Positions 47,227 to 56,375 of a stretch of DNA of 64,000 bases are shown here, one piece after another. Position 1 is the stretch's first letter. Each line of letters opens with the position of its first letter. This stretch comes from Devosia sp. (lineage in GTDB: Bacteria > Pseudomonadota > Alphaproteobacteria > Rhizobiales > Devosiaceae). The notes under the pieces were generated by a model. The model worked only from the letters and a program-made list of their open reading frames with translations. It had not been told where the DNA came from and searched no databases. A program made the translations under genes and the position numbers. The DNA is taken from the NCBI GenBank assembly GCA_028290665.1, contig JAQGJK010000008.1, positions 1 through 64,000 of the forward strand, read 5' to 3'.

Positions 47227-48003
47227 TCACAGCGTGAACTTGCCCTGCAGGCGTTCGGTGGTTGCCGTGTCGGTCTGCAGCAGGCTCAAGGGGGTGATGG
47301 TGATGGCCCGGCGCTGGTGCAGGGTCTGGAAGTCGCTGGCATCGTCGAGGGGGAGAGGGGTTTCGGGGATGGCGATGAAGAATTTGCCGGGGTTGTCGCT
47401 CGGGTAATAGGCGAATACGGAGCGCGAGAAGCGCTGGTGCGGGACGAGTTCGATGCCGGTGATGGTTTCAGGTGCGCAGAACGGCAGGTTGACGTTGTAA
47501 TAGGTGTCGCGGCCGGTCGCTTCGGCGATCAAGGTGCGGACGATGCCGGCGGTGAACTGCAGGGAATTATCCCAGATGACTTCCTTCCGGTGGACGTAAT
47601 CGACGGCCTGGCTGATGGCGATGCCGAGGATGTTGTGCAGCGCCGCTTCGCGCGCCCCGGCTACGGTGCCTGAGCAATGGACGATGTCGCCGAGGTTCTG
47701 GCCATTGTTCACACCTGAGAGGACGAGGTCGGGCGCCTGGTCTTTCATCAAATGGGTGATGCCGACGACGACGCAATCGGCCGGGGATCCGCCATGGATG
47801 GCGAACACCTGGGGTTCGCGCTCGGTCAGCGACAGTTCACGAGCGATAGAGAAGCGGTGCCCTGCCCCACTTTGGTTGCTATCGGGCGCGACGACCCAGA
47901 CGTCATCGGATAATTCGGCGGCGATGCGGCGCAGCACGTCCATGCCGGGCGCATCGACGCCATCATCGTTGACGAGCAGGATGCGGGGATTTTCGAGACT
48001 CAC
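47227..48003 (-). CDS. surE: 5'/3'-nucleotidase SurE
   Basis: A 258-aa metal-dependent nucleotidase acting on nucleoside monophosphates, linked to stationary-phase survival. Motifs: '[17 protein letters not shown]' with the metal-binding Asp-Asp, '[17 protein letters not shown]', '[30 protein letters not shown]' and 'YYNVNLPF'. Starts with GTG 48003, overlapping the serS stop by 4 nt (GTGA). In many relatives pcm follows directly; here the next plus or minus gene is the NlpD-like gene, beyond the repeat region. Confidence 0.95.
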   Translation of the reverse strand: MSLENPRILLVNDDGVDAPGMDVLRRIAAELSDDVWVVAPDSNQSGAGHRFSIARELSLTEREPQVFAIHGGSPADCVVVGITHLMKDQAPDLVLSGVNNGQNLGDIVHCSGTVAGAREAALHNILGIAISQAVDYVHRKEVIWDNSLQFTAGIVRTLIAEATGRDTYYNVNLPFCAPETITGIELVPHQRFSRSVFAYYPSDNPGKFFIAIPETPLPLDDASDFQTLHQRRAITITPLSLLQTDTATTERLQGKFTL

Positions 48004-49325
48004 GAACGGCCGCCGATGCTGGTTCTACCGCGCATATAGGGCTGCAGCACCGCCGGAATGGCGATCGAGCCATCCTCCTGCTGGTAATTTTCCATCACCG
48101 CGATGAGGGCGCGGCCCACGGCGACGCCGGAACCGTTGAGGGTGTGGACGTGGCGAACTTTGCCATCCTTCCCCTTGAAGCGCGCATCCATGCGGCGGGC
48201 CTGAAAATCGCCGCAGACCGAGACCGATGAGATTTCGCGATAGGTATCCTGCCCGGGCAACCAGGCTTCGATGTCATAGGTTTTCTGCGCGCCAAAGCCC
48301 ATGTCGCCGGTGCACAGCGTCATCACCCGATAGTGGATGCCGAGCTTTTGCAGCACGTCCTCGGCGTCGCCGAGCATCTTTTCATGCTCGTCGGTCGAGG
48401 TTTCTGGCGTGGTGATGGCGACCATTTCGACCTTGTTGAACTGGTGCTGCCGCAGCATGCCGCGGGTGTCACGGCCCGCCGAACCGGCTTCGGAACGGAA
48501 GCACGGGGTTAGTGCGGTGAAGCGCAGCGGGAGTTCATCCTCGGCGACAATAGTCTCTCGCACCAGGTTCGTCATCGGGACTTCCGCAGTGGGGATTAGC
48601 GCCAACCGCCCATCTCCATGCGGCACGAAAAACAAATCGTCCTCAAATTTCGGCAGTTGGTTTGTACCGAACAGAGCATCGTCCTTAACTAGCAGAGGCG
48701 GCTGAACCTCGGTGTAGCCGTGTTCATCGACGTGGAGATCAAGCATGAACTGGCCAATTGCGCGCTCTAACCTTGCGAGGTCGGATTTGAGGACGACGAA
48801 GCGGGAGCCGCTGATCTTGGCGGCAATTTCGAAATCCATCTGGCCCATGGCTTCGCCGGTTTCGTAATGCTCTTTCGGCGCGAAGGCGAAGACGGGTCTG
48901 GGGGCACGGATCGTTGCAGCAGTCTCGGCCGTACCGTTGCGGCCGAAATATTCGATATTGCCGGTTTCGTCATCGCCGATTGGCACCCCATCCAGAGGCA
49001 TGTTGGGGATGACCGAGAGGGCGTCGCGGAGCTTGGTGTCGAGTTCGCGCTGCTCGGCTTCACCGGACTGGATGATGTCCTTGAGGCCGGCTACTTCGGC
49101 CATCAGCGCTGCCACGCGGGTCTCGTCTTTTTGCGCCTTAGCTTGACCGATCAGCTTGCTGGTGGCGTTGCGTTTTTCCTGCGCGTCATTGAGGCGCTGG
49201 ATGGTGGCGCGGCGCTGCTCGTCGATGCCGATGAGCTGAGCGGCGCTGAACGGTACGTTTTTGCGATTTGCCAGGGCGGCGTCGAAGGCCGTCGGGTTAT
49301 CGCGAATCCATTTGATGTCGAACAT
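48000..49325 (-). CDS. serS: Serine--tRNA ligase
   Basis: A 441-aa class II aminoacyl-tRNA synthetase. The N-terminal helical arm (about residues 30-105) binds the long variable arm of tRNA-Ser. The catalytic core has class II motif 2 '[34 protein letters not shown]' and motif 3 '[19 protein letters not shown]'. It is in the tatABC-serS-surE run, starting 33 nt after tatC and overlapping surE by 4 nt. Confidence 0.97.
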   Translation of the reverse strand: MFDIKWIRDNPTAFDAALANRKNVPFSAAQLIGIDEQRRATIQRLNDAQEKRNATSKLIGQAKAQKDETRVAALMAEVAGLKDIIQSGEAEQRELDTKLRDALSVIPNMPLDGVPIGDDETGNIEYFGRNGTAETAATIRAPRPVFAFAPKEHYETGEAMGQMDFEIAAKISGSRFVVLKSDLARLERAIGQFMLDLHVDEHGYTEVQPPLLVKDDALFGTNQLPKFEDDLFFVPHGDGRLALIPTAEVPMTNLVRETIVAEDELPLRFTALTPCFRSEAGSAGRDTRGMLRQHQFNKVEMVAITTPETSTDEHEKMLGDAEDVLQKLGIHYRVMTLCTGDMGFGAQKTYDIEAWLPGQDTYREISSVSVCGDFQARRMDARFKGKDGKVRHVHTLNGSGVAVGRALIAVMENYQQEDGSIAIPAVLQPYMRGRTSIGGRS

Positions 49326-49358
49326 GCGCCTGGTCCCGGAGAAAAGTCCGGTCGCGCG

Positions 49359-50252
49359 TTACGTCTCGGACTCGGCTGCTGCTTGCTTTGCCAATGCGGC
49401 GGCGCGGGACTTTTCGACCCAGCGCACCGAAAGGATCGAGAGTTCGTAGAGCAGGTACATGGGCACGGCAAGGCCCAACTGGGAGACCGGATCGGGCGGC
49501 GTGATGAAGGCCGCAAACAACAGGATGATGACGATGGCGTAGCGCCGGCCTTTTCGAAGGAAATCGACGCCGATGAGGTCGATGCGGGCGAGAAGCGTCA
49601 GGATGACAGGGAGCTGGAAACAGACGCCGAACGCCAGAATCAGCGTCATGGCGAGGCCGAGATATTCGCTGACCTTGACCAGCATCTCGATTTCCGCGGT
49701 CTGCATCGAGAGGAAGAAGCGCATCACCATCGGCAGGATGGCGAAATAGACCAGCGAGGCGCCGAGGACGAAAAACACCGGCGTGGCGATGAGATAAGGG
49801 ATGAAGGCGCGGCGCTCCTTTTTGTAAAGGCCGGGCGCGACGAACATGTAGATCTGACTGGCGATCACCGGGAAGCCGAGGAAGATCGCGCCAAAGAAGG
49901 CGATGTTCAGCTGGGTGAAGAAGAATTCCTGCGGCGCGGTGTAGATCAGCTTGATGTCACGCGGCAGCAGCGTTGCCTGGTCGATCGGCATCACCGAGCG
50001 GTACGGCTCGAGCAGCAGGTCGAAGATTTTACCGGAGAAAATGAAGCTGAGGATCAGCAGGGCGAACAGCGCGACGCAGGTGATGATCAGCCGCTTGCGC
50101 AGCTCGATCAGGTGATCCATCAGCGGCGCTTCGCTGCCGGCCAACTCGTCGGGGATTTCGGCTTTCGGCGCGGGCTTGGCGGTGGCTGTTGCCGTGTCGA
50201 TGACGACGGGCGGCAGGGTCGATGCTGCGCTTTTGGTATCTTCGGCGGCCAT
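49359..50252 (-). CDS. tatC: Sec-independent protein translocase TatC
   Basis: A 297-aa six-helix membrane protein, the core receptor of the twin-arginine export system. 'MDHLIELRKRLIITCVALFALLI' (about residues 45-67) is the conserved N-terminal signature that recognises the twin-arginine peptide; 'LYKKERRAFIPYLIATPVFFVLGASLVYF' and 'FGVCFQLPVILTLLARIDLI' follow. About 40 N-terminal residues are an Ala/Pro-rich extension. It starts 3 nt after the tatB stop, so it is in the tatABC operon. Confidence 0.96.
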   Translation of the reverse strand: MAAEDTKSAASTLPPVVIDTATATAKPAPKAEIPDELAGSEAPLMDHLIELRKRLIITCVALFALLILSFIFSGKIFDLLLEPYRSVMPIDQATLLPRDIKLIYTAPQEFFFTQLNIAFFGAIFLGFPVIASQIYMFVAPGLYKKERRAFIPYLIATPVFFVLGASLVYFAILPMVMRFFLSMQTAEIEMLVKVSEYLGLAMTLILAFGVCFQLPVILTLLARIDLIGVDFLRKGRRYAIVIILLFAAFITPPDPVSQLGLAVPMYLLYELSILSVRWVEKSRAAALAKQAAAESET

Positions 50253-50255
50253 GTT

Positions 50256-50981
50256 CTAGGACTTGCTTTCCGCGTCGGAAGCGGCGGGCGTGGTATCGAC
50301 AACGCGCCGCGGCCGGCGGGTCGGCGTCACCTTGACCGGGGGAATCGGGACGATGGCTTCCGCAGGCTTGGCCAGCGGCTTCGCGGCCAACTTGCGCGGC
50401 GCTGTCGATTTCGTCGCCGGTGTCGGCTTGGCAGGCGCGATCGCTTCGGCGGGCGCCGGACTGGCGACGGGGGCCAAGTCTTCGCGGGTGACGGTGCCAT
50501 TGGGCACCGGGATGGCCTTGGAAGGCGCACGCACACGGGGTTTTTTCGGCGGCAGGGCCTGCAACTGCGTCGGAGCGGCAGCGGCTTTGGTCGACATCAT
50601 GACCGGCGCGGCAGCAGCAGTAGCAGGCGCCGGGATGATGCCGGCAGCGGCCTGGATTTCGGCGACGACACTCTCAGACTTCGGATCGGCGGGCTTCAGC
50701 GCACCGGACGGCTTGGTGCCGGTCGGGGTCATGGTATTGAATTCGCGACGGATTTCGTCGGCAGTTTTCTTTAGCGGTGCGGTAATCGAGTTGCGCAGAT
50801 TGCGCACCTCATCAAGGCCAGTGGTCTTGTTGATCTCACGCTGAAATTCGCTGCCCATCTTGCGAATCGTGTTGGCGAACTTGCCGACCTGACGCATGAC
50901 ATTGGGCAATTCCTTGGGGCCGATGAAGATCAGGGCGAACACGCCGATGACCAACATCTCTGTCCAGCCAATACCCATCAT
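50256..50981 (-). CDS. tatB: Sec-independent protein translocase TatB
   Basis: A 241-aa protein with the N-terminal membrane helix and hinge 'GWTEMLVIGVFALIFIGPKELPNVMRQVGKF' and an amphipathic helix, followed by a long Ala/Pro/Lys-rich tail (about residues 95-241), longer than in E. coli TatB (171 aa) but common in alphaproteobacteria. It works with TatC as the substrate receptor. It lies between tatA (36 nt gap) and tatC (3 nt gap). Confidence 0.94.
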   Translation of the reverse strand: MMGIGWTEMLVIGVFALIFIGPKELPNVMRQVGKFANTIRKMGSEFQREINKTTGLDEVRNLRNSITAPLKKTADEIRREFNTMTPTGTKPSGALKPADPKSESVVAEIQAAAGIIPAPATAAAAPVMMSTKAAAAPTQLQALPPKKPRVRAPSKAIPVPNGTVTREDLAPVASPAPAEAIAPAKPTPATKSTAPRKLAAKPLAKPAEAIVPIPPVKVTPTRRPRRVVDTTPAASDAESKS

Positions 50982-51017
50982 CGCAGGTAACCTTCGCCCG
51001 GACCGCTAGTGGCGGCC

Positions 51018-51227
51018 TCAGACGTCCTTGCTTCTATCGATTTCGCGGGCGTCGATGGTGGTACCGGCTTCGAGTGGCGTCGGCTTGTCTTCGTCCTTCA
51101 TGCCCTTCTGGAAGGCTTTGATGCCGGAAGCGACTTCGCCCATCATGCCGGAAATCTTGCCGCGGCCGAACAGCAGCAGCACGACGGCGGCCACGATGAT
51201 GATGCCCCAAATGCCTGGCGCGTGCAT
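51018..51227 (-). CDS. tatA: Sec-independent protein translocase TatA
   Basis: A 69-aa pore subunit of the twin-arginine system: short N-terminal tail, membrane helix '[32 protein letters not shown]' and amphipathic helix with a short charged tail. The FGRGK hinge is typical. I start at ATG 51227, with GGGAGA about 10 nt upstream; the frame extends 26 codons further without resemblance. Confidence 0.95.
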   Translation of the reverse strand: MHAPGIWGIIIVAAVVLLLFGRGKISGMMGEVASGIKAFQKGMKDEDKPTPLEAGTTIDAREIDRSKDV

Positions 51228-51333
51228 AACTCGTCTCCCAAAACTCGTCTCGTGCGGCAGCCGGAGGATCGACCCGCACAGGTTCCTGTAGGGCGCGGTG
51301 CCCAACGCTTAGTGCTCTATTCGAGAAATAGGT

Positions 51334-52440
51334 TCAAAGCGCGCCAAACACAAGGATGTGTTCCGGATTGAGGGTGAGGAAAACGTCACTGCCCACAGTG
51401 AATTTCGGGTCCGAGCGCTGACGGATACCGACCGGCCGATCGAGGCCCGCGACCTGCACTTCGCAGATGTCGACGCCGATGGCTTCGTGCTTCGAAACGA
51501 TGCGGCCGGGGGTGCCCTGCCCGGCCATTTGCATATCGAGCACACCGACCGGACGGAGGGCGATGATCACCGGATCGCCCTCGGCGAAGCCGACGACCGC
51601 GACGCGGCCGAAAGGGGTGTCCGCCATGCCGGAAGCGACGCGGCTCGGGATTTCGCTCAGCGGCGAAAAGAAGCGGGCGGCATCGAGATCGATCGGGTGA
51701 TTGTAGATTTCGGCGGCGCGGGCGACCTGCGCGACGCGGCCATGGCGGAGCAAGGCGATGCGATCGCCGACCACCATCGCCTCCTCAGGATCGTGGGTGA
51801 CGATGATGGTGGTGGCGTGGGTTTCGCGCAGCACGGCGAGGGTTTCGTCGCGGACGGTTTCGCGCAGGCGGGCATCGAGGCTCGAAAACGGCTCGTCGAG
51901 CATCAGGATGCCGGGACGCGGCGCGATGGTGCGGGCGAGCGCCAGCCGCTGCTGCTGGCCACCCGACAGGCGATGCGGGAAATCATGCTCGCGGCCATCG
52001 AGCCCGACGCGTTTGAGGGCCGCGTGGGCCTGGCGGTTGGCGGCGACGCGACCGAGGCGGCGGAGGCCGAAACTGACATTGCCGAGCAGCGAGAGGTGCG
52101 GGAACAGCGCGAAGTCCTGGAACATCAGGCCGATGCCGCGCCGGTCGGGCGACAGGGTGCGGCCGGGGACGGAGACCGCCCGGTCGTTGATCCGCACCGT
52201 GCCGCCATCGATCGCCTGGATGCCGGCGGCGACGCGGAGGGCGGTGGATTTGCCGGAGCCGGAATCGCCCAACAGGCAGACGATCTCGCCGGGGGCGAGG
52301 CTGAGGCTGAAGCCATCGAGCACCTGGCGACCACCGAGCCGGACGGACACGGCATCGAAGGCCAGCGTCGAGGCGAAGCTGACGCCGGCGGTGCCGCGGG
52401 GGCCCCAGCCGGCGCGTTCGGTATCGTCAACAGTGCTCAT
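51334..52440 (-). CDS. ABC transporter ATP-binding protein (ferric iron/FbpC type), orphan
   Basis: A 368-aa ABC ATPase. Walker A 'LLGDSGSGKSTALRVAAG' (about residues 57-74), Q-loop 'MFQDFALFPHLS', signature 'RLSGGQQQRLALARTIAPRP', Walker B 'ILMLDEPFSSLD' and H-loop 'IVTHDPEEA', then a C-terminal regulatory (TOBE-like) domain of about 120 residues. This layout fits FbpC/PotA-type importers of iron or polyamines. No permease or binding protein gene is adjacent, so it must serve a system elsewhere or has been separated from one. It overlaps scpB by 4 nt (ATGA) and is followed by tatA after 106 nt. Confidence 0.9.
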   Translation of the reverse strand: MSTVDDTERAGWGPRGTAGVSFASTLAFDAVSVRLGGRQVLDGFSLSLAPGEIVCLLGDSGSGKSTALRVAAGIQAIDGGTVRINDRAVSVPGRTLSPDRRGIGLMFQDFALFPHLSLLGNVSFGLRRLGRVAANRQAHAALKRVGLDGREHDFPHRLSGGQQQRLALARTIAPRPGILMLDEPFSSLDARLRETVRDETLAVLRETHATTIIVTHDPEEAMVVGDRIALLRHGRVAQVARAAEIYNHPIDLDAARFFSPLSEIPSRVASGMADTPFGRVAVVGFAEGDPVIIALRPVGVLDMQMAGQGTPGRIVSKHEAIGVDICEVQVAGLDRPVGIRQRSDPKFTVGSDVFLTLNPEHILVFGAL

Positions 52441-53090
52441 GGCTCGCCGTCGCCGGTATCATCGGGGTCGAGGGGGTCTTCGTCGTCGCGCAGCGGGCCA
52501 TCGAAGGGCAGCGGGATTTGGAGCGTCGGGGGCAAACGGCCCGAGAGCAGGCCGGCGCCCTTCAGTTCATCGAGCCCCGGCAGATCGGCGAGCGATTCGA
52601 GGCCGAAGTGATCGAGGAAGGCTTCGGTGGTGCCGTAGGTGACTGGGCGGCCGGGGGTGCGTCGGCGACCGCGCATGCGGACCCAGCGGGCTTCCATCAG
52701 CAGGTCGAGCGTCCCCTTGCCGGTGGCGACGCCGCGGATTTCCTCGATTTCGGCACGGGTGGCGGGCTGGTGGTAGGCGATGATCGACAGCGTTTCGAGC
52801 GCGGCGCGGGACAGGGCGCGGTGTTCAGTGTGTTCGCGGCGGAGCAGGAAGCCGAGATCTTCGGCAGTGCGGAAGGCCCAGCCATTGCCACGGCGGACGA
52901 GGTTGACGCCACGGGAGGCGTAGTCGCGCGTCAGGGTGGCGAGGAGCGCGCGGGGATTGGCGCCGTCGCCGAGGAACGGGGTCATCTCGGCGATTGAGAG
53001 CGGTTCCGCAGAGGCGAACAGCAGGGCCTCGAGCACGCGCAGATTGCGCGCCGCGATCGCCGTTGCGTCCTCATCGATTGCCATCGTCAC
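52437..53090 (-). CDS. scpB: Segregation and condensation protein ScpB
   Basis: A 217-aa subunit of the SMC-ScpAB chromosome condensation complex. It has the ScpB winged-helix pair ('LEALLFASAEPLSIAEMTPFLG', 'ALSRAALETLSIIAYHQPATRAEIEEIRGV', 'RRRTPGRPVTYGTTEAFLDHFGLESLADLPGL'). The tail is acidic. Start is GTG 53090, overlapping scpA by 4 nt (GTGA), or ATG 53084. Confidence 0.94.
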   Translation of the reverse strand: MTMAIDEDATAIAARNLRVLEALLFASAEPLSIAEMTPFLGDGANPRALLATLTRDYASRGVNLVRRGNGWAFRTAEDLGFLLRREHTEHRALSRAALETLSIIAYHQPATRAEIEEIRGVATGKGTLDLLMEARWVRMRGRRRTPGRPVTYGTTEAFLDHFGLESLADLPGLDELKGAGLLSGRLPPTLQIPLPFDGPLRDDEDPLDPDDTGDGEP

Positions 53091-53896
53091 TCCGTGCTGT
53101 CGGATTTGCGACGGCGCATCAGCAGCGGCGCGAATGCCTCCTGCTGGCGGAGTTCTAGCTGGCCCTCGCGCACCAGTTCAAGGCTCGCCGAAAAGCTCGA
53201 GGCGAGGATGGTGGCGCGATGCTCCGGCTTGACGAGATACTCGGCGAGATACGTGTCGAGCGGTAGCCAGTCGAAACTGTCACCGATCAGTCGCTGCAGG
53301 ATGTCGCGGGCATCACCCAGCGCCCAGACGGTGCGGGTGAACGGGGTGTAGTCGGTCGAAACGGTCTTTTCGCGCTGTTCGCCATAGGCTTTCAGCAGTT
53401 CGTAGAGGGTCGCCTCCCAGAAGCGGCGCCGCTCGATGACCAGTGGCTCGGGGTCGCCACGCTGGTACACCATGAGACCGAGGCGGGGGCGGTTCATCAG
53501 GCGGCTCGCGGCGTCGCGCATGGCTTCGAGGCGCTTGAGGCGGAACTGCAGCACCGCGGCCAGCATCTCGCCGGACGGCTCGGGATCGCCGGGCGCCTGC
53601 GGCACCATCAGCCGGCTTTTGAGGTAGGCGAGCCAGGCGGCCATCACCAGATAATCGGCGGCGAGTTCGATGCGCTTGTCGCGCACCGTGGCGATGAAGC
53701 TCAGATATTGCTCGGCGAGGGCCAAGACGGAAATGGCGGAGAGATCGACCTTTTGGCGACGGGCGAGATCGAGCAGCAGGTCTAGCGGACCCTCGTAGCC
53801 AGCGACATCGACATGAAAGATGTCAGCGTCATCGGCCGGCCGAGTGACGGGCGCGGCAAACCAGTCGGTGGTGGAATCGCTGGTCGGGTCGCTCAT
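53087..53896 (-). CDS. scpA: Segregation and condensation protein ScpA
   Basis: A protein of about 269 aa (281 if it starts at the in-frame GTG 53932), the kleisin bridging SMC heads. 'FHVDVAGYEGPLDLLLDLARRQKVDLSAISVLALAEQYLSFI' is the family signature, and 'ELAADYLVMAAWLAYLKSRLMVP' follows. I place the start at ATG 53896, though neither start has a clear ribosome site. It begins 79 nt after the SPOR protein gene. In close relatives nagZ usually lies between the SPOR gene and scpA; it is absent here. Confidence 0.92.
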   Translation of the reverse strand: MSDPTSDSTTDWFAAPVTRPADDADIFHVDVAGYEGPLDLLLDLARRQKVDLSAISVLALAEQYLSFIATVRDKRIELAADYLVMAAWLAYLKSRLMVPQAPGDPEPSGEMLAAVLQFRLKRLEAMRDAASRLMNRPRLGLMVYQRGDPEPLVIERRRFWEATLYELLKAYGEQREKTVSTDYTPFTRTVWALGDARDILQRLIGDSFDWLPLDTYLAEYLVKPEHRATILASSFSASLELVREGQLELRQQEAFAPLLMRRRKSDSTE

Positions 53897-53975
53897 GGGA
53901 GGCGGCTCAAAATAAAAATCTCCGCGGGGCACTTCTTGCCACCGAACGGAGACCCGTCAAGCCGTAGAAGGGAGC

Positions 53976-56297
53976 CTAGAATACGGCGCAGTCGCCGCCG
54001 GCGCCTTTGATCTGAGCGCAGATTTGGGTCGCTTCGACAGTGGAGTTTGCCGGGAGACGGACGCGGTAGTAGACCCCCTTGGCGCCAAGATCGGCACGCT
54101 GGATCTCCAGCTGGGCATTGCCAAAAACGTTGCCATAACGTTGCTGAAGCACGGACAGGCTTGCCTGTGCCTCTGCCTGGCTGGTCTGCGAGGCGACCTG
54201 TACCCAGGCAGCGGCGGTGGTTCCCGCAGGCGCCGGTGTGGCAACGGCGATTTCATCGGCGGGAACTTCGGCGACTAGGTCGACGAGCGGAACGCTGACA
54301 GGTTCGGTTGCCGCCGGAACCTCGGCGGCAAGGGAGGCGAGGGTCACCGGCGGGGTATCGACGATGGCGGTGACCGGCGATGCCGCCGGGGGAGCGAGCG
54401 AAGCATTACCGTCGCCGTACCAATCGGGGCGCGGATGCGGATAGGGAATGCTGGGATCGAGCGGTGCCTGCGTTGCCGGATCGGCGAAGGCGGCGGCCGC
54501 TGCGGCGTTGGCCTCGCCGCCGGCAGCGCCCGGAGCGGCGAGACTGGCTGGGCCGCCCTGCTCGTTGGCGAGTGCCGAGGCGACGCTGGCTAGGAGGTTG
54601 GTCGCATCGGCAGCGGCGCTTGAGCCGGCAATTTCAGGAACCAGCGGTCGGTCAACTGGAAGCGCCTCAGTGCCCGCCACGGCATCGTCGCCGCTGATGA
54701 TGGTGCCATCGGGACGCACGGTAACGGTACGGACCTTGCGCTGGGTCAGCGTCGCTTCCTCGGCCTCCGGCGGAGTGATGGCGGCAACTTCGACATTGTC
54801 GCTCTGATCGCGCGAGACCAGCGTTTCGCCGCCCTCGGCGACCGTAACGCCATCGAGTTCGTCAAACACTGCCGAGCGCTGGTCAGCCGCATCGGCAACA
54901 GCGACCGGCGCAGCCTCCTTGACCGGGGTAGCGTCGCCGGTCAGCACCGGGGCCGCTGCGCCGCCGGTGCCACTGTTGCTGCCGAGCACCCAGTAGAGGC
55001 CAAGCCCGGCGACGACGAGCATGAACAGAGCAATGGCGGGACCGACAATGCTCCGGATGCTGCGGCGGGGGCGCTCATCTTCGTAAGTGTCGCGGGTGCG
55101 CTGGTCATCATCGCTGTCGACGCGGTCGACCTCGATACCGGAAGCACCGGCGGCGGCCAGGATCGCGTCATCAGCCGAGGTCGATTTCGGGGCGACGGCC
55201 TTGCGGCCGAGCGAGCGACGACCGGTCGTCGCAGCCATCGGCGCCACCACCGGACCCGGAGCCGGACGAACCGGCTTCGGCGCCATATCTACGCGTACCG
55301 CTTCTCCGATCAGGCTCTCGATTTCGTCGATCGGGTCGCGAGCCGCGAGTTGAGCGATGGCTTCGGCGGGCGAATTATCAAATTGCGGCTCGGTCCGCCG
55401 CTGCATGTCGGCAGCAACAGGCGTGGCGCGACTGCTGCCGAGGCCGAACACCGGCGCGGTATTAAAACGATCGAATTCGGCGGGACGAACCTGCCGCTCG
55501 GGTGCAACTTCATCGGCGCGTGGAGTGGCGACGAGTGTTGGCGTAGGCCGCGGGGCGGCGACTACTGGCTGCGGGGCTGCAGCAGCCGGTTGCGGCGCAG
55601 TGGCGACCGGGGTGGGAGCCGTGCGGGCCTGGAAATTGACCGGCCGAATGACCGGAGCATTCGTGCCTTCAGGCGAACGCGGATTGGCGTTGGCCAGTTG
55701 AACCCGCGCCGTGGCTGCCGCCGCAGGCGCGCGGCGGCTGAAATCGACTGGCGGGATCGGGGTTGGCGCCGGTGCGGCAGCGGCGGGCGCAGCGGCCGAT
55801 TGTTCGGCATCGGCGTCAGCAGCCTGCGCGGCAAACTCAGCGGCAATCAGCTCGGCGATGACGTCATGTTCGGGTGCCGACGGCCCGGAAATCACGGCAG
55901 GCTGTTGAATTGGACCGGGAGCAACAGCGACGGGCACTGTGGCCGGAGCCGCATGAAACTCGACCGGCGTCGGCTCAGGCGTGGGGGTCGGCTCCGGCTG
56001 GCTGAAGCCGAAATCGAAATCCGCCAGATCGGCGCGTGCAGCCGGCCCACCCTGACGAACGCCAAAATCGAGATCGCCATGCGGCGTCGCGACCGGCGTC
56101 GGGGTCAATTCTGCACTCGGCAGCCGGATCGACCGCATCGGCGCAATTGCCGGAGTCGGTGGTGAAGTTTCGACCGGCGCTGCTGCCGGTGCGGTAGTGA
56201 CCTGATCGGTTCCTGCGTCCTCTGCCATCAAACGCGCCAACTCTGCGATCAGGTCGTCGGCGGGCTGAAGTTCGGACTGGGGTTTGGCGTTCGACAT
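53976..56297 (-). CDS. Large SPOR-domain protein
   Basis: A 773-aa protein. The first ~430 residues are a disordered Pro/Ala/Thr-rich region with 'PTP' and 'APA' repeats and scattered acidic blocks. A basic stretch leads into one membrane helix (about residues 437-457, 'IVGPAIALFMLVVAGLGLYWVLG'); a second low-complexity periplasmic linker follows; and the C-terminal SPOR domain (about residues 695-773, 'WVQVASQTSQAEAQASLSVLQQRYGNVFGNAQLEIQRADLGAKGVYYRVRLPANS') binds denuded peptidoglycan. It is in the argS-SPOR-scpA series of this order and is likely a cell-division or cell-pole factor. It starts 78 nt after argS. Confidence 0.88.
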   Translation of the reverse strand: MSNAKPQSELQPADDLIAELARLMAEDAGTDQVTTAPAAAPVETSPPTPAIAPMRSIRLPSAELTPTPVATPHGDLDFGVRQGGPAARADLADFDFGFSQPEPTPTPEPTPVEFHAAPATVPVAVAPGPIQQPAVISGPSAPEHDVIAELIAAEFAAQAADADAEQSAAAPAAAAPAPTPIPPVDFSRRAPAAAATARVQLANANPRSPEGTNAPVIRPVNFQARTAPTPVATAPQPAAAAPQPVVAAPRPTPTLVATPRADEVAPERQVRPAEFDRFNTAPVFGLGSSRATPVAADMQRRTEPQFDNSPAEAIAQLAARDPIDEIESLIGEAVRVDMAPKPVRPAPGPVVAPMAATTGRRSLGRKAVAPKSTSADDAILAAAGASGIEVDRVDSDDDQRTRDTYEDERPRRSIRSIVGPAIALFMLVVAGLGLYWVLGSNSGTGGAAAPVLTGDATPVKEAAPVAVADAADQRSAVFDELDGVTVAEGGETLVSRDQSDNVEVAAITPPEAEEATLTQRKVRTVTVRPDGTIISGDDAVAGTEALPVDRPLVPEIAGSSAAADATNLLASVASALANEQGGPASLAAPGAAGGEANAAAAAAFADPATQAPLDPSIPYPHPRPDWYGDGNASLAPPAASPVTAIVDTPPVTLASLAAEVPAATEPVSVPLVDLVAEVPADEIAVATPAPAGTTAAAWVQVASQTSQAEAQASLSVLQQRYGNVFGNAQLEIQRADLGAKGVYYRVRLPANSTVEATQICAQIKGAGGDCAVF

Positions 56298-56375
56298 CGA
56301 GGAGGCGCCCCTTGTACGCTAGCGACAAACGGGCTGGTGCCCGAATGCTGCAAACAACCCAGTAATGCGCCCGAA

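Noticed and set aside
46895-47407. Plus-strand frame of 170 aa across the repeat region
   Set aside because: It is composed of repeat-derived Arg/Pro-rich sequence and runs into surE antisense; no ribosome site.
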